45,626 bases of DNA, taken from NCBI GenBank assembly GCA_903938445.1, contig CAJADG010000078.1, forward strand, positions 1 through 45,626. Reading direction: 5' to 3'. Position 1 is the first letter of the stretch, and the number at the start of each line of letters is the position of its first letter. The notes beneath the pieces were generated by a model. The model did no database searches, was not told where the DNA came from, and saw nothing but the letters and a program-made list of their open reading frames with translations. The stretch is from an uncultured Bacteroidota bacterium (GTDB lineage: Bacteria; Bacteroidota; Bacteroidia; Chitinophagales; Chitinophagaceae). The translations under genes were made by a program, and so were the position numbers. This document shows positions 1 through 7,642 of the stretch, piece by piece.

Positions 1-290
1 AATACCGTTGAATCATTTATTAATCTATTTACAAATAAAGTAGAGTCTGCATTGGATTTTGTTTCTGCAACACGAATCCTTGTAGCCAATACCGTTGAAT
101 CATTTACTAGTCTATTTACAAATAACGTAGAATCTGCATTGGATTTTGTTTCCGCAACACGAATCCTTGTGGCTAATACCGTTGAATCATTTATTAATCT
201 ATTTACAAATAAAGTAGAATCTGCATTGGATTTTGTTTCCGCAACACGAATCCTTGTGGCTAATGTTGTTGAATCGTATTGTATTTTACT
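1..290 (-). repeat. 87-bp tandem repeat (29 residues per unit)
   Basis: Three full units lie at 1-87, 88-174 and 175-261, followed by a decayed fourth beginning at 262. Units 1 and 3 differ at about 4 of 87 positions, and units 2 and 3 at about 3. The period is a multiple of three and keeps the minus-strand frame open, so the array adds protein length rather than breaking the gene. The array continues past the left edge, so the copy number is unknown. Confidence 0.95.
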
Positions 291-1385
291 TAGAACATTT
301 ATATTTTTCACGATTAAAGAGTCACTCAGATTAGCAATCCCATAGACATTTAAATTTCCTTTTAATATTAAACTTGAATCTATTCTTGCACCGCGAGTTA
401 CTAATAATGAATCATTGAATTTTAAACCTGTATTTAAAATTAAATTCCCTTTTACTTCTAAATTGGAATCAATTAAAACATTCCCTTTAACTCTAAGAGA
501 ATCTGATATATTTACTTTTCCATTTACAAATAAACTACTATCAATATTAGCATTAAGAGTATTAACTTTTAAATTAATTCTATTAGACAAGGAAGATGTA
601 TCTTTTTTAATCCTATTACTCAACATCTGAGAAGTATCAGAAATATTAAGTTTCAAATCACTACTTGAATTTGCCGAAATCCCAAGTTGATTAATCCTGT
701 TTGATAATGAAACGGTATCTTGACCAATTAAATCAGCAACGTTTTGCGCATTGACTAAAGTTCCTGAAGTAGGAAAAGTAACATTACTGGCTGCGGTGGT
801 TGTTATTGTAATATCTCCAAACCCTTTAGTAGTTATATTATTTGACAATGTGATAGTCTTTCCATTATTATTTACCCCAGTTCCCCCTTTCATGCCAGGA
901 AGAATTGAAGTAATAGTACCAGTGGAATCAGAAAATTTAGAATTTATAGAAGTAAAAGCATAAGGAACAGACCAAAATTGAGTAGTACCGACGTCTAAAT
1001 AATTATTATCTGGTGTCCAACTCGGGTCTGGCAATGACGGTTGTATAGCAATTTTAATATTTGCAAAATACATTTTATCTAACCAATTTAGATTAACTAA
1101 TGTAGCTGCACCAGAAACCCGATTACCTTGTCCTATAGTTATCGTAAAAACCCCCTCATTTGTTGAAACAACCTGGAACGACTCCACATATGCAGGAGTA
1201 CCTGATGAGGATCCTTCTAAAATGCTAACTTTTGCATATACATTTCTATTAGTGGCTGCATTATTATTAATATCTCTAGCTACTGCTTGAAAAACTATGC
1301 CACTCGGAATTGTCTGTGCATTAGCAACCACATTTAATGCAGTAAATAATATTACAAGAAATAATATTTTTAAACCGTTAATCAT
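1..1385 (-). CDS. Large secreted fibre-like repeat protein, partial (C-terminus beyond left edge)
   Basis: I translated this frame by hand on the minus strand. It opens with ATG at 1385, a signal peptide ending near ANAQ (residues about 1-24), and stays open to the left edge, so at least 461 residues are present and the C-terminus is missing. The first 150 residues resemble a Bacteroidota secreted module (starts GIVFQAVARD, ends near WSVPYAFTS) often found on cell-surface or tail-fibre-like proteins. A Ser/Asn/Leu-rich stretch follows with short beta-like repeats (VKGNVLIDS, VKGNLIL), then 29-residue tandem repeats containing LATRIRVAETKSNADSTLFV. The start codon overlaps the stop of the upstream T9SS-sorted gene by 8 bases (1378-1385), suggesting translational coupling. 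The product is probably a surface or secreted fibre; a C-terminal sorting signal or chaperone domain would lie outside the window. Family assignment is inference from the N-terminal module. Confidence 0.8.
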   Translation of the reverse strand, partial: MINGLKILFLVILFTALNVVANAQTIPSGIVFQAVARDINNNAATNRNVYAKVSILEGSSSGTPAYVESFQVVSTNEGVFTITIGQGNRVSGAATLVNLNWLDKMYFANIKIAIQPSLPDPSWTPDNNYLDVGTTQFWSVPYAFTSINSKFSDSTGTITSILPGMKGGTGVNNNGKTITLSNNITTKGFGDITITTTAASNVTFPTSGTLVNAQNVADLIGQDTVSLSNRINQLGISANSSSDLKLNISDTSQMLSNRIKKDTSSLSNRINLKVNTLNANIDSSLFVNGKVNISDSLRVKGNVLIDSNLEVKGNLILNTGLKFNDSLLVTRGARIDSSLILKGNLNVYGIANLSDSLIVKNINVLSKIQYDSTTLATRIRVAETKSNADSTLFVNRLINDSTVLATRIRVAETKSNADSTLFVNRLVNDSTVLATRIRVAETKSNADSTLFVNRLINDSTV

Positions 1386-1875
1386 TTTTAATAATTTTAA
1401 ATACTTCATTAACTTTGCTTGAATTTATTTGCATAAAGTATAAACCGCTTGGCAATTCAGATAATTGTAATCTATAACCTGTGTAAAATAAATCCTGAAA
1501 AATACTTGTCACTTTTACCAACTTCCCGACATTATTAAAAACAGATATTTTAAAATGATTGTCATTATCAATTTTACTTTTAAATGTTACATAAACTGCA
1601 TCAACAAAAGGATTTGGTAATACTTGTATACTTAATTTTGTATAATTCAAATTAACGACACAATCATTTACAAACTCACCTGTATTATTCGCTAGAAACT
1701 TAGAAATGCCATTATTAATTTGCAAACAATTACTTGCATTAACTGAAAGTGGACTAGAATTTGTACTAATTGACAATTCACTTCCCATTACCCCCATTGA
1801 ATATATAATTCCAATTTGCGCATTTGCTATCTTACTAGATATAATAAAGATTAATATGATAAATGAAAACTTCAT
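1378..1875 (-). CDS. Secreted protein with type A T9SS C-terminal sorting domain
   Basis: The protein is 165 residues long. It has a signal peptide (about residues 1-20, ending IANAQ), a short unrecognised middle with two cysteines (C50, C72), and a C-terminal domain of about 80 residues. That domain has the T9SS type A hallmarks: PNPF at 87-90, a beta-rich core, the motif LPSGLYFMQI, and a final FKIIK strand. Such tails direct secretion through the type IX system whose motor genes lie at 39124-43730. The mature part is only about 65 residues, so it is unlikely to be an enzyme. It follows the lipoprotein gene by 3 bases and overlaps the large repeat-protein gene by 8 bases, so the three are probably one transcript. 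The sorting domain is well supported; the function of the mature part is unknown. Confidence 0.85.
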   Translation of the reverse strand: MKFSFIILIFIISSKIANAQIGIIYSMGVMGSELSISTNSSPLSVNASNCLQINNGISKFLANNTGEFVNDCVVNLNYTKLSIQVLPNPFVDAVYVTFKSKIDNDNHFKISVFNNVGKLVKVTSIFQDLFYTGYRLQLSELPSGLYFMQINSSKVNEVFKIIKND

Positions 1876-1878
1876 TTA

Positions 1879-2313
1879 TTAATTTGAAATTTTGAATGAA
1901 TAACTAATTATTTGGCCGTTACTAAGTTTTTTTGTCAGATTTAATTGCACAGAACTTAATGAGGCTATATCATAAAACGTACTATCTTGTTTATTGGTAG
2001 TATTATAAATCACGGTTTGTTTTAAAACATTTAGTGTTGTAATTTCCCAAGTACCTGTTACATTGTCAGAATCTTTATAACCTCCATCAAAAGTGAAAGT
2101 TTTTTTATAATTTTTTTGGGCAGTAGTTAATGCATAAGTAACCCCATTAATTTTTGTAGAATCTAATTGCCAAGTATGTTCTGTATTTTGAAAATTACCA
2201 GTCCCGGCCAATAATTGTTTTTGGAATTGCAAAGGACTAATAATATTGGTTTTTGCACAGGAAACTAATATAGTTGTAAGTGATAGGCATATTAAGATGT
2301 TATAAATTTTCAT
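1879..2313 (-). CDS. Small lipoprotein, lipocalin-like candidate
   Basis: The protein is 144 residues. It starts with a lipoprotein signal peptide with lipobox LVSC (Cys about residue 19), so it should be lipid-anchored after export. The rest is Thr/Asn-rich with alternating strands (HTWQLDSTKING, KKTFTFDGGY, GTWEIT, TVIYNTTN), resembling the lipocalin-like lipoproteins common in Bacteroidota that carry a W-x-L...G-x-W-x pattern. No catalytic motif is visible. It is the first gene of the trio reading toward the left edge, and its promoter should lie in the 312-bp gap upstream. The lipoprotein call is firm; the lipocalin-like fold is an inference from pattern alone. Confidence 0.75.
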   Translation of the reverse strand: MKIYNILICLSLTTILVSCAKTNIISPLQFQKQLLAGTGNFQNTEHTWQLDSTKINGVTYALTTAQKNYKKTFTFDGGYKDSDNVTGTWEITTLNVLKQTVIYNTTNKQDSTFYDIASLSSVQLNLTKKLSNGQIISYSFKISN

Positions 2314-2625
2314 ACTATTTCTATAAATTAATGACTAATGATTTTGTTATACTATCCATTAGCTCATTTTGCAAATGTTAAATTCAGAATACTTTGGAAT
2401 TGAGATCAATTTTGAAAATTGTATAAAAGGTTACAATTACACTTTTTAGAGGCATTTGTCATATCTATAAAAAGTAATATATTGATCATACAATACACAG
2501 ATTATACTCTACATGCTTGATGAATTTTTATGTTTTTCAGGATTCTTACAAAGAAAATACAGTAGAAATTATTCTACATTAACATTTGTAAATAAATAAT
2601 CAATAATTGACTTTGTTAACAAATG
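2314..2625. other. 312-bp intergenic region with two overlapping inverted repeats
   Basis: No convincing gene is present. The stretch lies between the Crp/Fnr-type gene and the lipoprotein gene, both on the minus strand, and should hold the promoter of the left-edge trio. Two overlapping inverted repeats are visible: AATTGA-GA-TCAATT at 2398-2411 and CAATTTT-G-AAAATTG at 2407-2421. A minus-strand TTTG at 2374-2371 lies about 60 bases upstream of the lipoprotein start but lacks a matching TAnnTTTG at the usual distance. These may be operator sites, but the region is very AT-rich and chance palindromes are likely. Confidence 0.4.
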
Positions 2626-3216
2626 TTAACGAATCGTTTTTGCATTTTTGATTCTTGACAAATGCACTGCAGTTGTGCCCAAATAGGAAGCTATAATATG
2701 CTGGGCAACTCTCTGATGTATATTAGGAAATTTAATATCCAAACTGTTGTAACGTTCTAATAACGTTTTGGTATCAATGTCTAAAATTAAATCCACAAGT
2801 TCTAAAACATGTGCTTCAGCTAAATATCTTCCAACTTTGTCGCCAACAGTTGTGTTTTCAATCATAAAAGATATTGCTGAATTTGGCACTTTTACCATTA
2901 TGCAAGGTTCTAGACACTCTACACTTACTTTTGCTTTCAAGTTTTCTGCATAATTATAATTAGAATACCCACTTGCTACCATATTCTCCATTCTAAAACT
3001 ATACGTTTTTATTTCACCATCTTCAGCAAAAACATAATTTCGAATAATACCCTTACAAATAAAATAAAGATGTGATTGTTTAACGCCTGCTTTAATTGGG
3101 GTATCTCCCTTGTTAAATGTGACAATTTCACACATTTGGTTTAATTGCACCAATTCTGAATTGTTGAATCCATAGGGTAACAAAAATTGATTAAACTGAA
3201 CAAAATATTCATTCAT
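2626..3216 (-). CDS. Crp/Fnr-family transcriptional regulator
   Basis: The protein is 196 residues, the usual length for the short Bacteroidota Crp/Fnr group. Residues about 25-120 form a cyclic-nucleotide-binding-type beta barrel (FNKGDTPIKAG, HLYFICKGIIRNYV, GEIKTYSFRMENM). The C-terminus carries a winged-helix segment, with HIIASYLGTTAVHLSRIK as recognition part. No Fnr-like N-terminal cysteine cluster is seen, so an iron-sulfur oxygen sensor is unlikely. The effector is unknown. The gene stands alone on the minus strand, separated by 127 bases from the AraC-type gene and by 312 bases from the secreted trio, either of which it might regulate (inference). Confidence 0.85.
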   Translation of the reverse strand: MNEYFVQFNQFLLPYGFNNSELVQLNQMCEIVTFNKGDTPIKAGVKQSHLYFICKGIIRNYVFAEDGEIKTYSFRMENMVASGYSNYNYAENLKAKVSVECLEPCIMVKVPNSAISFMIENTTVGDKVGRYLAEAHVLELVDLILDIDTKTLLERYNSLDIKFPNIHQRVAQHIIASYLGTTAVHLSRIKNAKTIR

Positions 3217-3343
3217 AATAGTTTCAAGGGGGATTTTATAAATACCATTGTAATTTGGATATTATATGCAGAATCCCCAAGAAAACGCTGTAACAAATTA
3301 ATTTTCTGTGTAAAATATAATCTTTACATTGAAAATCAATTTA

Positions 3344-4384
3344 TTATAAATATGAAATGTATTCAGTTGGTGAACATTTCTCATACTTTTTAAATGCATT
3401 GTACATACTCTGGCGGTTATTAAAACCTGACATCTCGGATAAAGCCTCTATGGTAAAAGATTCGTGCTGTTTTGACTTAAGTAGCTCTTTTAAATAGGTT
3501 ACACGATTTTTGTTTAACAATTCAATAAAGCTATCATTTGTTTGTACTTTTATAAAGTCTGCAACTTCATTTCTAGTATGATTTAACCTTAATGCAAAAT
3601 CTTCCAAATTAGCATTAGGAAGTAAAAAATATTGGCTTCCGTAAAATAGAAATTCAAAATTTTGAAGTGAAACATTCCCATTTTTGACTAAAAAGTTATT
3701 TGCCTTGTAGGAAAAAGCAATTTCATCCATAAACTTAGGTCTTAGGAAAATAAATAATATTAGAATAAAACGATATTGGAGATATATCCATTTTGAATCA
3801 AACCGTTTTATTGTTATGTTATTCAGATATAATAAATAAGTAATAACGATTGTTGTTAAAATAAGCATAAACAAGATAAGAAGTAAAATAGCCCACTTTT
3901 TAATTCTTTTTTGATATAAATTATTATTATCTGTAGATTTTAGAATTTTATAAATATTGTAAATCATTGAAATAAGTATTAATGGATTTACAACTAAAAT
4001 ATTCAGATAACTAATAATAGTTAATTCTGTGATGTATCTACCTTCATGAACAGTCATAAACTTATAACCCTTGACAATAGCTATAAAAAAGAATATGAAG
4101 TATAATAATTCAATAATCAAAATAAATTTTGGCACTTTATTGGTAGCCACTAAATAAAATAAATTTACTATTAAAATTGTAGTGATTAGTCTTACAATTG
4201 CTCCAAAGGTGGTAAGATCATATCCAATTTCGTATAAAAAATCAAAAGCACTAGCAATCGTAATTGAGGATAATAATAAAATGAAATTAAACTTTATAAA
4301 AGGTAATTTTTGTCCACTCTTTATATTTTCAATGATTGTAAAAAAACCCATAATTGTTAGGCCAAAAAATAAATATGCAAACAT
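3344..4384 (-). CDS. Membrane-anchored AraC-family regulator
   Basis: The protein is 346 residues. The N-terminal 230 residues contain about six to seven hydrophobic helices (for example TIMGFFTII, FILLLSSITIASAF, LITTILIVNLFYLVA, ILLLILFMLILTTIVITYLLYL). The C-terminal 100 residues form an AraC-type double helix-turn-helix domain (FALRLNHTRNEVADFI, then FTIEALSEMSGFNNRQSMYNAFKK and a final SPTEYISYL). This architecture, a membrane sensor fused to an AraC output, occurs in Bacteroidota; the ligand cannot be read from sequence. The ATG at 4384 precedes a hydrophobic segment directly. It is followed downstream on the same strand by the Crp/Fnr-type gene. The fold is secure, targets unknown. Confidence 0.85.
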   Translation of the reverse strand: MFAYLFFGLTIMGFFTIIENIKSGQKLPFIKFNFILLLSSITIASAFDFLYEIGYDLTTFGAIVRLITTILIVNLFYLVATNKVPKFILIIELLYFIFFFIAIVKGYKFMTVHEGRYITELTIISYLNILVVNPLILISMIYNIYKILKSTDNNNLYQKRIKKWAILLLILFMLILTTIVITYLLYLNNITIKRFDSKWIYLQYRFILILFIFLRPKFMDEIAFSYKANNFLVKNGNVSLQNFEFLFYGSQYFLLPNANLEDFALRLNHTRNEVADFIKVQTNDSFIELLNKNRVTYLKELLKSKQHESFTIEALSEMSGFNNRQSMYNAFKKYEKCSPTEYISYL

Positions 4385-4425
4385 ACCTTGGTATTAATGT
4401 GTTATTATAAAACTATGAATAAAAT

Positions 4426-5052
4426 CTAAAAAGCACAAGCTTCCTTTAAATCATGCAAAATTTGTTTACCCCAACTTGGCAAAACACTCTGAGGTAACTG
4501 ATTTTCCATTAAATGTTGTGCTTTGATAATTAAGGGCTTAGTTTGTTTACAACCACCCCCAAACACCTTGGGTATATTCATATTTAATTTTGCTTCTAAT
4601 AAATATACTCGAGGGTTAGATGGGTTTATTTTTTTTGCCTTTCCCAAATTTTCATAAATAGCTCCCTTATATTTTAGCCATCGAATAAATGGATTTACTG
4701 ACATTTTAGTAATGATGGACATTGTGTATGCGCAATAGGTTTCGTCATTAGCATTCAGTACTAGTGATTTATTTGCCCAGTACAAAGCTTTATCCGCATA
4801 TTCATCGGACAGGTCTGTATTGGCAATACTTAATCGAACATATATCAGAGATAGATAATAAGCTGGAATCCAATCTTTTGAATTAGATGCATTTAATTTT
4901 TCAAGATCTTGTATTAAGCTCGTATAATCTGTTTTGTTATTGGAACTGTTAAAGCTAGTAACTGCATTTGTAAGACTAACATTATACACATTTTTTTGAG
5001 CAAAAAGCACACTATTTATAATGACCAATAAAATAGTTATATACAAACGCAT
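4426..5052 (-). CDS. Secreted TPR-like protein, function unknown
   Basis: I chose ATG at 5052, giving 208 residues. The frame extends two codons further to a TTG at 5058, but the ATG directly starts a signal peptide ending near VLFAQ (residues about 1-18). The mature part is helical with repeat-like segments (WIPAYYLSLIYVRLSIA, ADKALYWANKSLVLNAND, YLLEAKLNMNIPKVFGGGCKQ), consistent with degenerate tetratricopeptide repeats. No enzyme motif is visible. It is the last gene of a cluster with a LolA-like gene (47-base gap) and an ABC-2 transporter, suggesting a periplasmic accessory role in that export system (inference). Confidence 0.65.
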   Translation of the reverse strand: MRLYITILLVIINSVLFAQKNVYNVSLTNAVTSFNSSNNKTDYTSLIQDLEKLNASNSKDWIPAYYLSLIYVRLSIANTDLSDEYADKALYWANKSLVLNANDETYCAYTMSIITKMSVNPFIRWLKYKGAIYENLGKAKKINPSNPRVYLLEAKLNMNIPKVFGGGCKQTKPLIIKAQHLMENQLPQSVLPSWGKQILHDLKEACAF

Positions 5053-5099
5053 GAACAAAATTTGAATGAAATTAATACTTTGTACTGATAATTGAGTCC

Positions 5100-5792
5100 C
5101 TAAAACATATTATTAGAAACCCCTTTATTGATAACATAGTTTCGATACGTAATTTCAATAGTGCCTTTTTTGTTTTTCAATGCCTTTTGTTTGGCAGCAG
5201 CATCTTCATCGCCAAATTCTAAAGTAATCCCATTGGGTAATTTATAATCCTTGGTATTAAAAGCAAATATAATTTTACTCGGAAGGCCTAAATTGGCGTA
5301 TTCACCATACTCCATGGTAATTTCATAACTACCATTTTCCTTAGTCGTAGTAAAGGTTTTATAAACCAATGCATCGCTGGGATCAATCCATAAAGTTGAA
5401 ATTACCCAATCTAATTTTTCATCGGTTGGAACTAACTTTATCACCCTCAAAGTTTTTCCTTTGTAGTCCTGTGTACCGGCAGGAAGTGCGATATATTGTT
5501 TAGTATTCAATAAGGAATTAATAGTAACCGACACACCACCCTTGGGTAATAAGGAAATGCCGCCTTCTTTTTTAACTTTCAATAAGTTTGGTTTTTTAAA
5601 ATAAACTTTTACTTTACCTAAACTCGCTTTGATAAAAGAAACGTCTGTTTTCATAACCCCTTCTGCTACATAATCATTTACCAACGCTAATTTTTGACTT
5701 ACTTTTTCAATCAAGGGATCTACTTGCGCATGCACCGTATTGCAAATAATAACCAACAAAAAAGCAACACTGTATTTTATAATTTTTTTCAT
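5100..5792 (-). CDS. LolA-like outer-membrane lipoprotein-sorting protein
   Basis: The protein is 230 residues with a signal peptide (about 1-23, ending VHAQ). The mature part is beta-rich in the LolA/LolB half-barrel style: an early helix (IEKVSQKLALVNDYVAEGVM), then strands such as KVKVYFKKPNLLKVKKEGG, and late strands SYEITMEYGEY and GTIEITYRNYVINKGV. The segment WVISTLWIDPSDALVYKTFTT matches the W-x-D...l-V-k pattern of lipoprotein-sorting proteins. It probably binds a lipid or lipoprotein acyl chain in the periplasm. It starts 5 bases after the ABC permease gene, so it is likely part of the same operon and may receive cargo from that transporter. A MucB/RseB-type sensor fold is the alternative. 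Confidence 0.7.
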   Translation of the reverse strand: MKKIIKYSVAFLLVIICNTVHAQVDPLIEKVSQKLALVNDYVAEGVMKTDVSFIKASLGKVKVYFKKPNLLKVKKEGGISLLPKGGVSVTINSLLNTKQYIALPAGTQDYKGKTLRVIKLVPTDEKLDWVISTLWIDPSDALVYKTFTTTKENGSYEITMEYGEYANLGLPSKIIFAFNTKDYKLPNGITLEFGDEDAAAKQKALKNKKGTIEITYRNYVINKGVSNNMF

Positions 5793-5797
5793 GATAG

Positions 5798-6673
5798 TTA
5801 ACTTAGAATGTCTTTACGCTTTGTAATCATAACCGAAGCGGTTACAAATAATATGATATGCAGCGTAAGTACAATAATGGAAGTTTTTATTTTAGCTACA
5901 TTTAAAATGGTCCCATAAATTGCCTCATTATTTTCATTTACCTTGATATCAAAAAACTCTTTCCAGTTATTCATATGGGTGGTAAATAAATAGGGTTTGA
6001 TAGCAGCAAACAATGGGATATTAAGCGTGCTTAAAATAGTAAAAAACACAATGGCACTCATCGTTCCAACGATAGGTCCAATAGAATTATTCGCAATGCT
6101 AGACATTAAAAATCCAAGTGATGTTACCGTAAGCAATGCAAAACTTGCAAATACAAATGCACCAACATAACGCCATAAAACATCTTTTTCTTGTATCAAT
6201 ACAACGTAATTAGACTTTAATAAGAATAGATCATCAGTTCCAAAAATCCACATGCTCACAAACAATGCTAAAAAAGCCAACCATATCAATAAGACAATGG
6301 TATAAATACTTGCAGCAATAAATTTACCCATCACCAATTGTGTTCTACTATATGGGGTTGTAAATAATAAACGCAGAGTTCCTAAATTTGCTTCGCCCGA
6401 AATCATATCTGCTGCAATGAGTGCAACTAATAATGGCACATGCACTAATAACAATTGCAAAAGGATATAACAAATCAAATAGCCATTTAATACTTTCCCA
6501 TCTACCGTTAAAGTATCATTGATATCCTTCATTAAAAACGAGGCATAAGACTGACCATCCATTTTCAAGCCCAACTGAATGACCATGATTAAAGCTGCAA
6601 TAGCTCCAAATGCAATATAAGTTCTAGGTCTTCTAAAAATTTTATATAATTCTATAGATATGATTGCTTTCAT
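5798..6673 (-). CDS. ABC-2 type transporter permease
   Basis: The protein is 291 residues with about six membrane helices: one near residues 18-36, one near 70-90, and others around 118-138, 170-195, 197-220 and 263-283. It has the ABC-2 core feature GEANLGTLRLLFTTPYSRTQLVMGKF between helices two and three, the coupling region of this family. Its start overlaps the stop of the ATPase gene by 4 bases (ATGA, 6670-6673). Together they form a small exporter of the drug, lipid or lipoprotein type; the substrate cannot be told from sequence. The LolA-like gene immediately downstream points to an envelope lipid or lipoprotein (inference). Confidence 0.85.
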   Translation of the reverse strand: MKAIISIELYKIFRRPRTYIAFGAIAALIMVIQLGLKMDGQSYASFLMKDINDTLTVDGKVLNGYLICYILLQLLLVHVPLLVALIAADMISGEANLGTLRLLFTTPYSRTQLVMGKFIAASIYTIVLLIWLAFLALFVSMWIFGTDDLFLLKSNYVVLIQEKDVLWRYVGAFVFASFALLTVTSLGFLMSSIANNSIGPIVGTMSAIVFFTILSTLNIPLFAAIKPYLFTTHMNNWKEFFDIKVNENNEAIYGTILNVAKIKTSIIVLTLHIILFVTASVMITKRKDILS

Positions 6674-7581
6674 GCGATTGTGTTTGAAGTCACCTGTAAA
6701 AAATAATCTTCCAATGAATTTCTTGTCTCTACTCCTATCAAACCCACGCCAGCATTCACTAAGGATGCATTCAATAAAGGAATTTCATAATCTGGAAGTC
6801 TTAAATAAATACCATCTGTTCTTTGTAATAAATAATTACTGAAACTACCCGACAATATTATCTGTAAGGTTTGTGCATCATTAGTGGTTTTAATATGCAC
6901 AATCATTTTATTGGGATCCAATAATTTTTGTATAGGCCCATCGGCCACTTTTTTACCCTTATGTATAATCATAATTTGAGTAGCCATCTGTTCAATTTCT
7001 GAAAGTAAATGCGAGGAGACCAATACCGTTTTACCTTCTTGTTGCGCTAATTGCTTTATTAGATTTCTTATATCTGAAATGCCCTGAGGATCCAATCCAT
7101 TGGTAGGCTCATCCAATATAATTAAGGAAGGGTTGTGCAATAATGCAATAGCAATTCCCAATCGCTGCTTCATACCTAATGAAAAGGTTTGCACTTTATC
7201 TTTTGAGCGATCTGCCAAACCCACTTTAACTAAAGTGTCCTGAATACTATTTTCACCCACATGCTTATTACGCAATTTGGCAAATAATTGTAAATGCTCT
7301 TTGGCTGTTAAATAAGGATATAAATCGGGACGTTCAATAATGGCACCTACTTCCTCTAGAATTTCATCTCGATATTTATTAAGTGGTTTCCCAAATAACT
7401 CAATCGAACCACTTGTAGGATGTATTAAAGAAAGTAACATTCTAATAGTAGTGCTCTTCCCAGAGCCGTTCTGACCTAGGAATCCAAACACTTCTCCTTC
7501 TGTTACCGAAAAGTCTAATTGATCCACTGCTTTGAGTGTACCAAAATGCTTACTTAAGCCATTTACTTGAATTACAGACAT
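6670..7581 (-). CDS. ABC transporter ATP-binding protein
   Basis: The protein is 303 residues with a complete nucleotide-binding domain: Walker A GQNGSGKS at 36-43, signature FSLGMKQRLGIA, Walker B SLIILDEPTNGLD and a switch histidine in VLVSSHLLSEIEQ. The last 90 residues form the extra C-terminal domain typical of ABC-2 partners. It pairs with the permease whose start codon overlaps its stop. The gene begins just past the ATP synthase terminator (7592-7620), so it should be transcribed separately. Its own promoter must lie in the short gap to atpA or be read-through; none is clear. Confidence 0.92.
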   Translation of the reverse strand: MSVIQVNGLSKHFGTLKAVDQLDFSVTEGEVFGFLGQNGSGKSTTIRMLLSLIHPTSGSIELFGKPLNKYRDEILEEVGAIIERPDLYPYLTAKEHLQLFAKLRNKHVGENSIQDTLVKVGLADRSKDKVQTFSLGMKQRLGIAIALLHNPSLIILDEPTNGLDPQGISDIRNLIKQLAQQEGKTVLVSSHLLSEIEQMATQIMIIHKGKKVADGPIQKLLDPNKMIVHIKTTNDAQTLQIILSGSFSNYLLQRTDGIYLRLPDYEIPLLNASLVNAGVGLIGVETRNSLEDYFLQVTSNTIA

Positions 7582-7591
7582 ACACTAATAA

Positions 7592-7620
7592 CAAAAAACC
7601 CCGAACTAAGTTCGGGGTCT
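7592..7620 (-). terminator. Rho-independent terminator after atpA
   Basis: A perfect 8-bp stem, CCCCGAAC (7599-7606) with GTTCGGGG (7610-7617) and a TAA loop, is followed on the minus strand by six T (complement of 7593-7598). It lies 22 bases after the atpA stop codon and closes the atp operon. Confidence 0.93.
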
Positions 7621-7642
7621 TGTATGAATTAAATAAACTTAA

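Noticed and set aside
1..290. Possible CRISPR-like array
   Set aside because: The repeats are directly adjacent with no unique spacers and preserve a coding frame, so they are coding tandem repeats.
52..345. Plus-strand open frame with an apparent protein repeat at the left edge
   Set aside because: It is the antisense of the 87-bp repeats in the minus-strand fibre gene, which has a signal peptide, a recognisable N-terminal module and an uninterrupted frame of over 1.3 kb.
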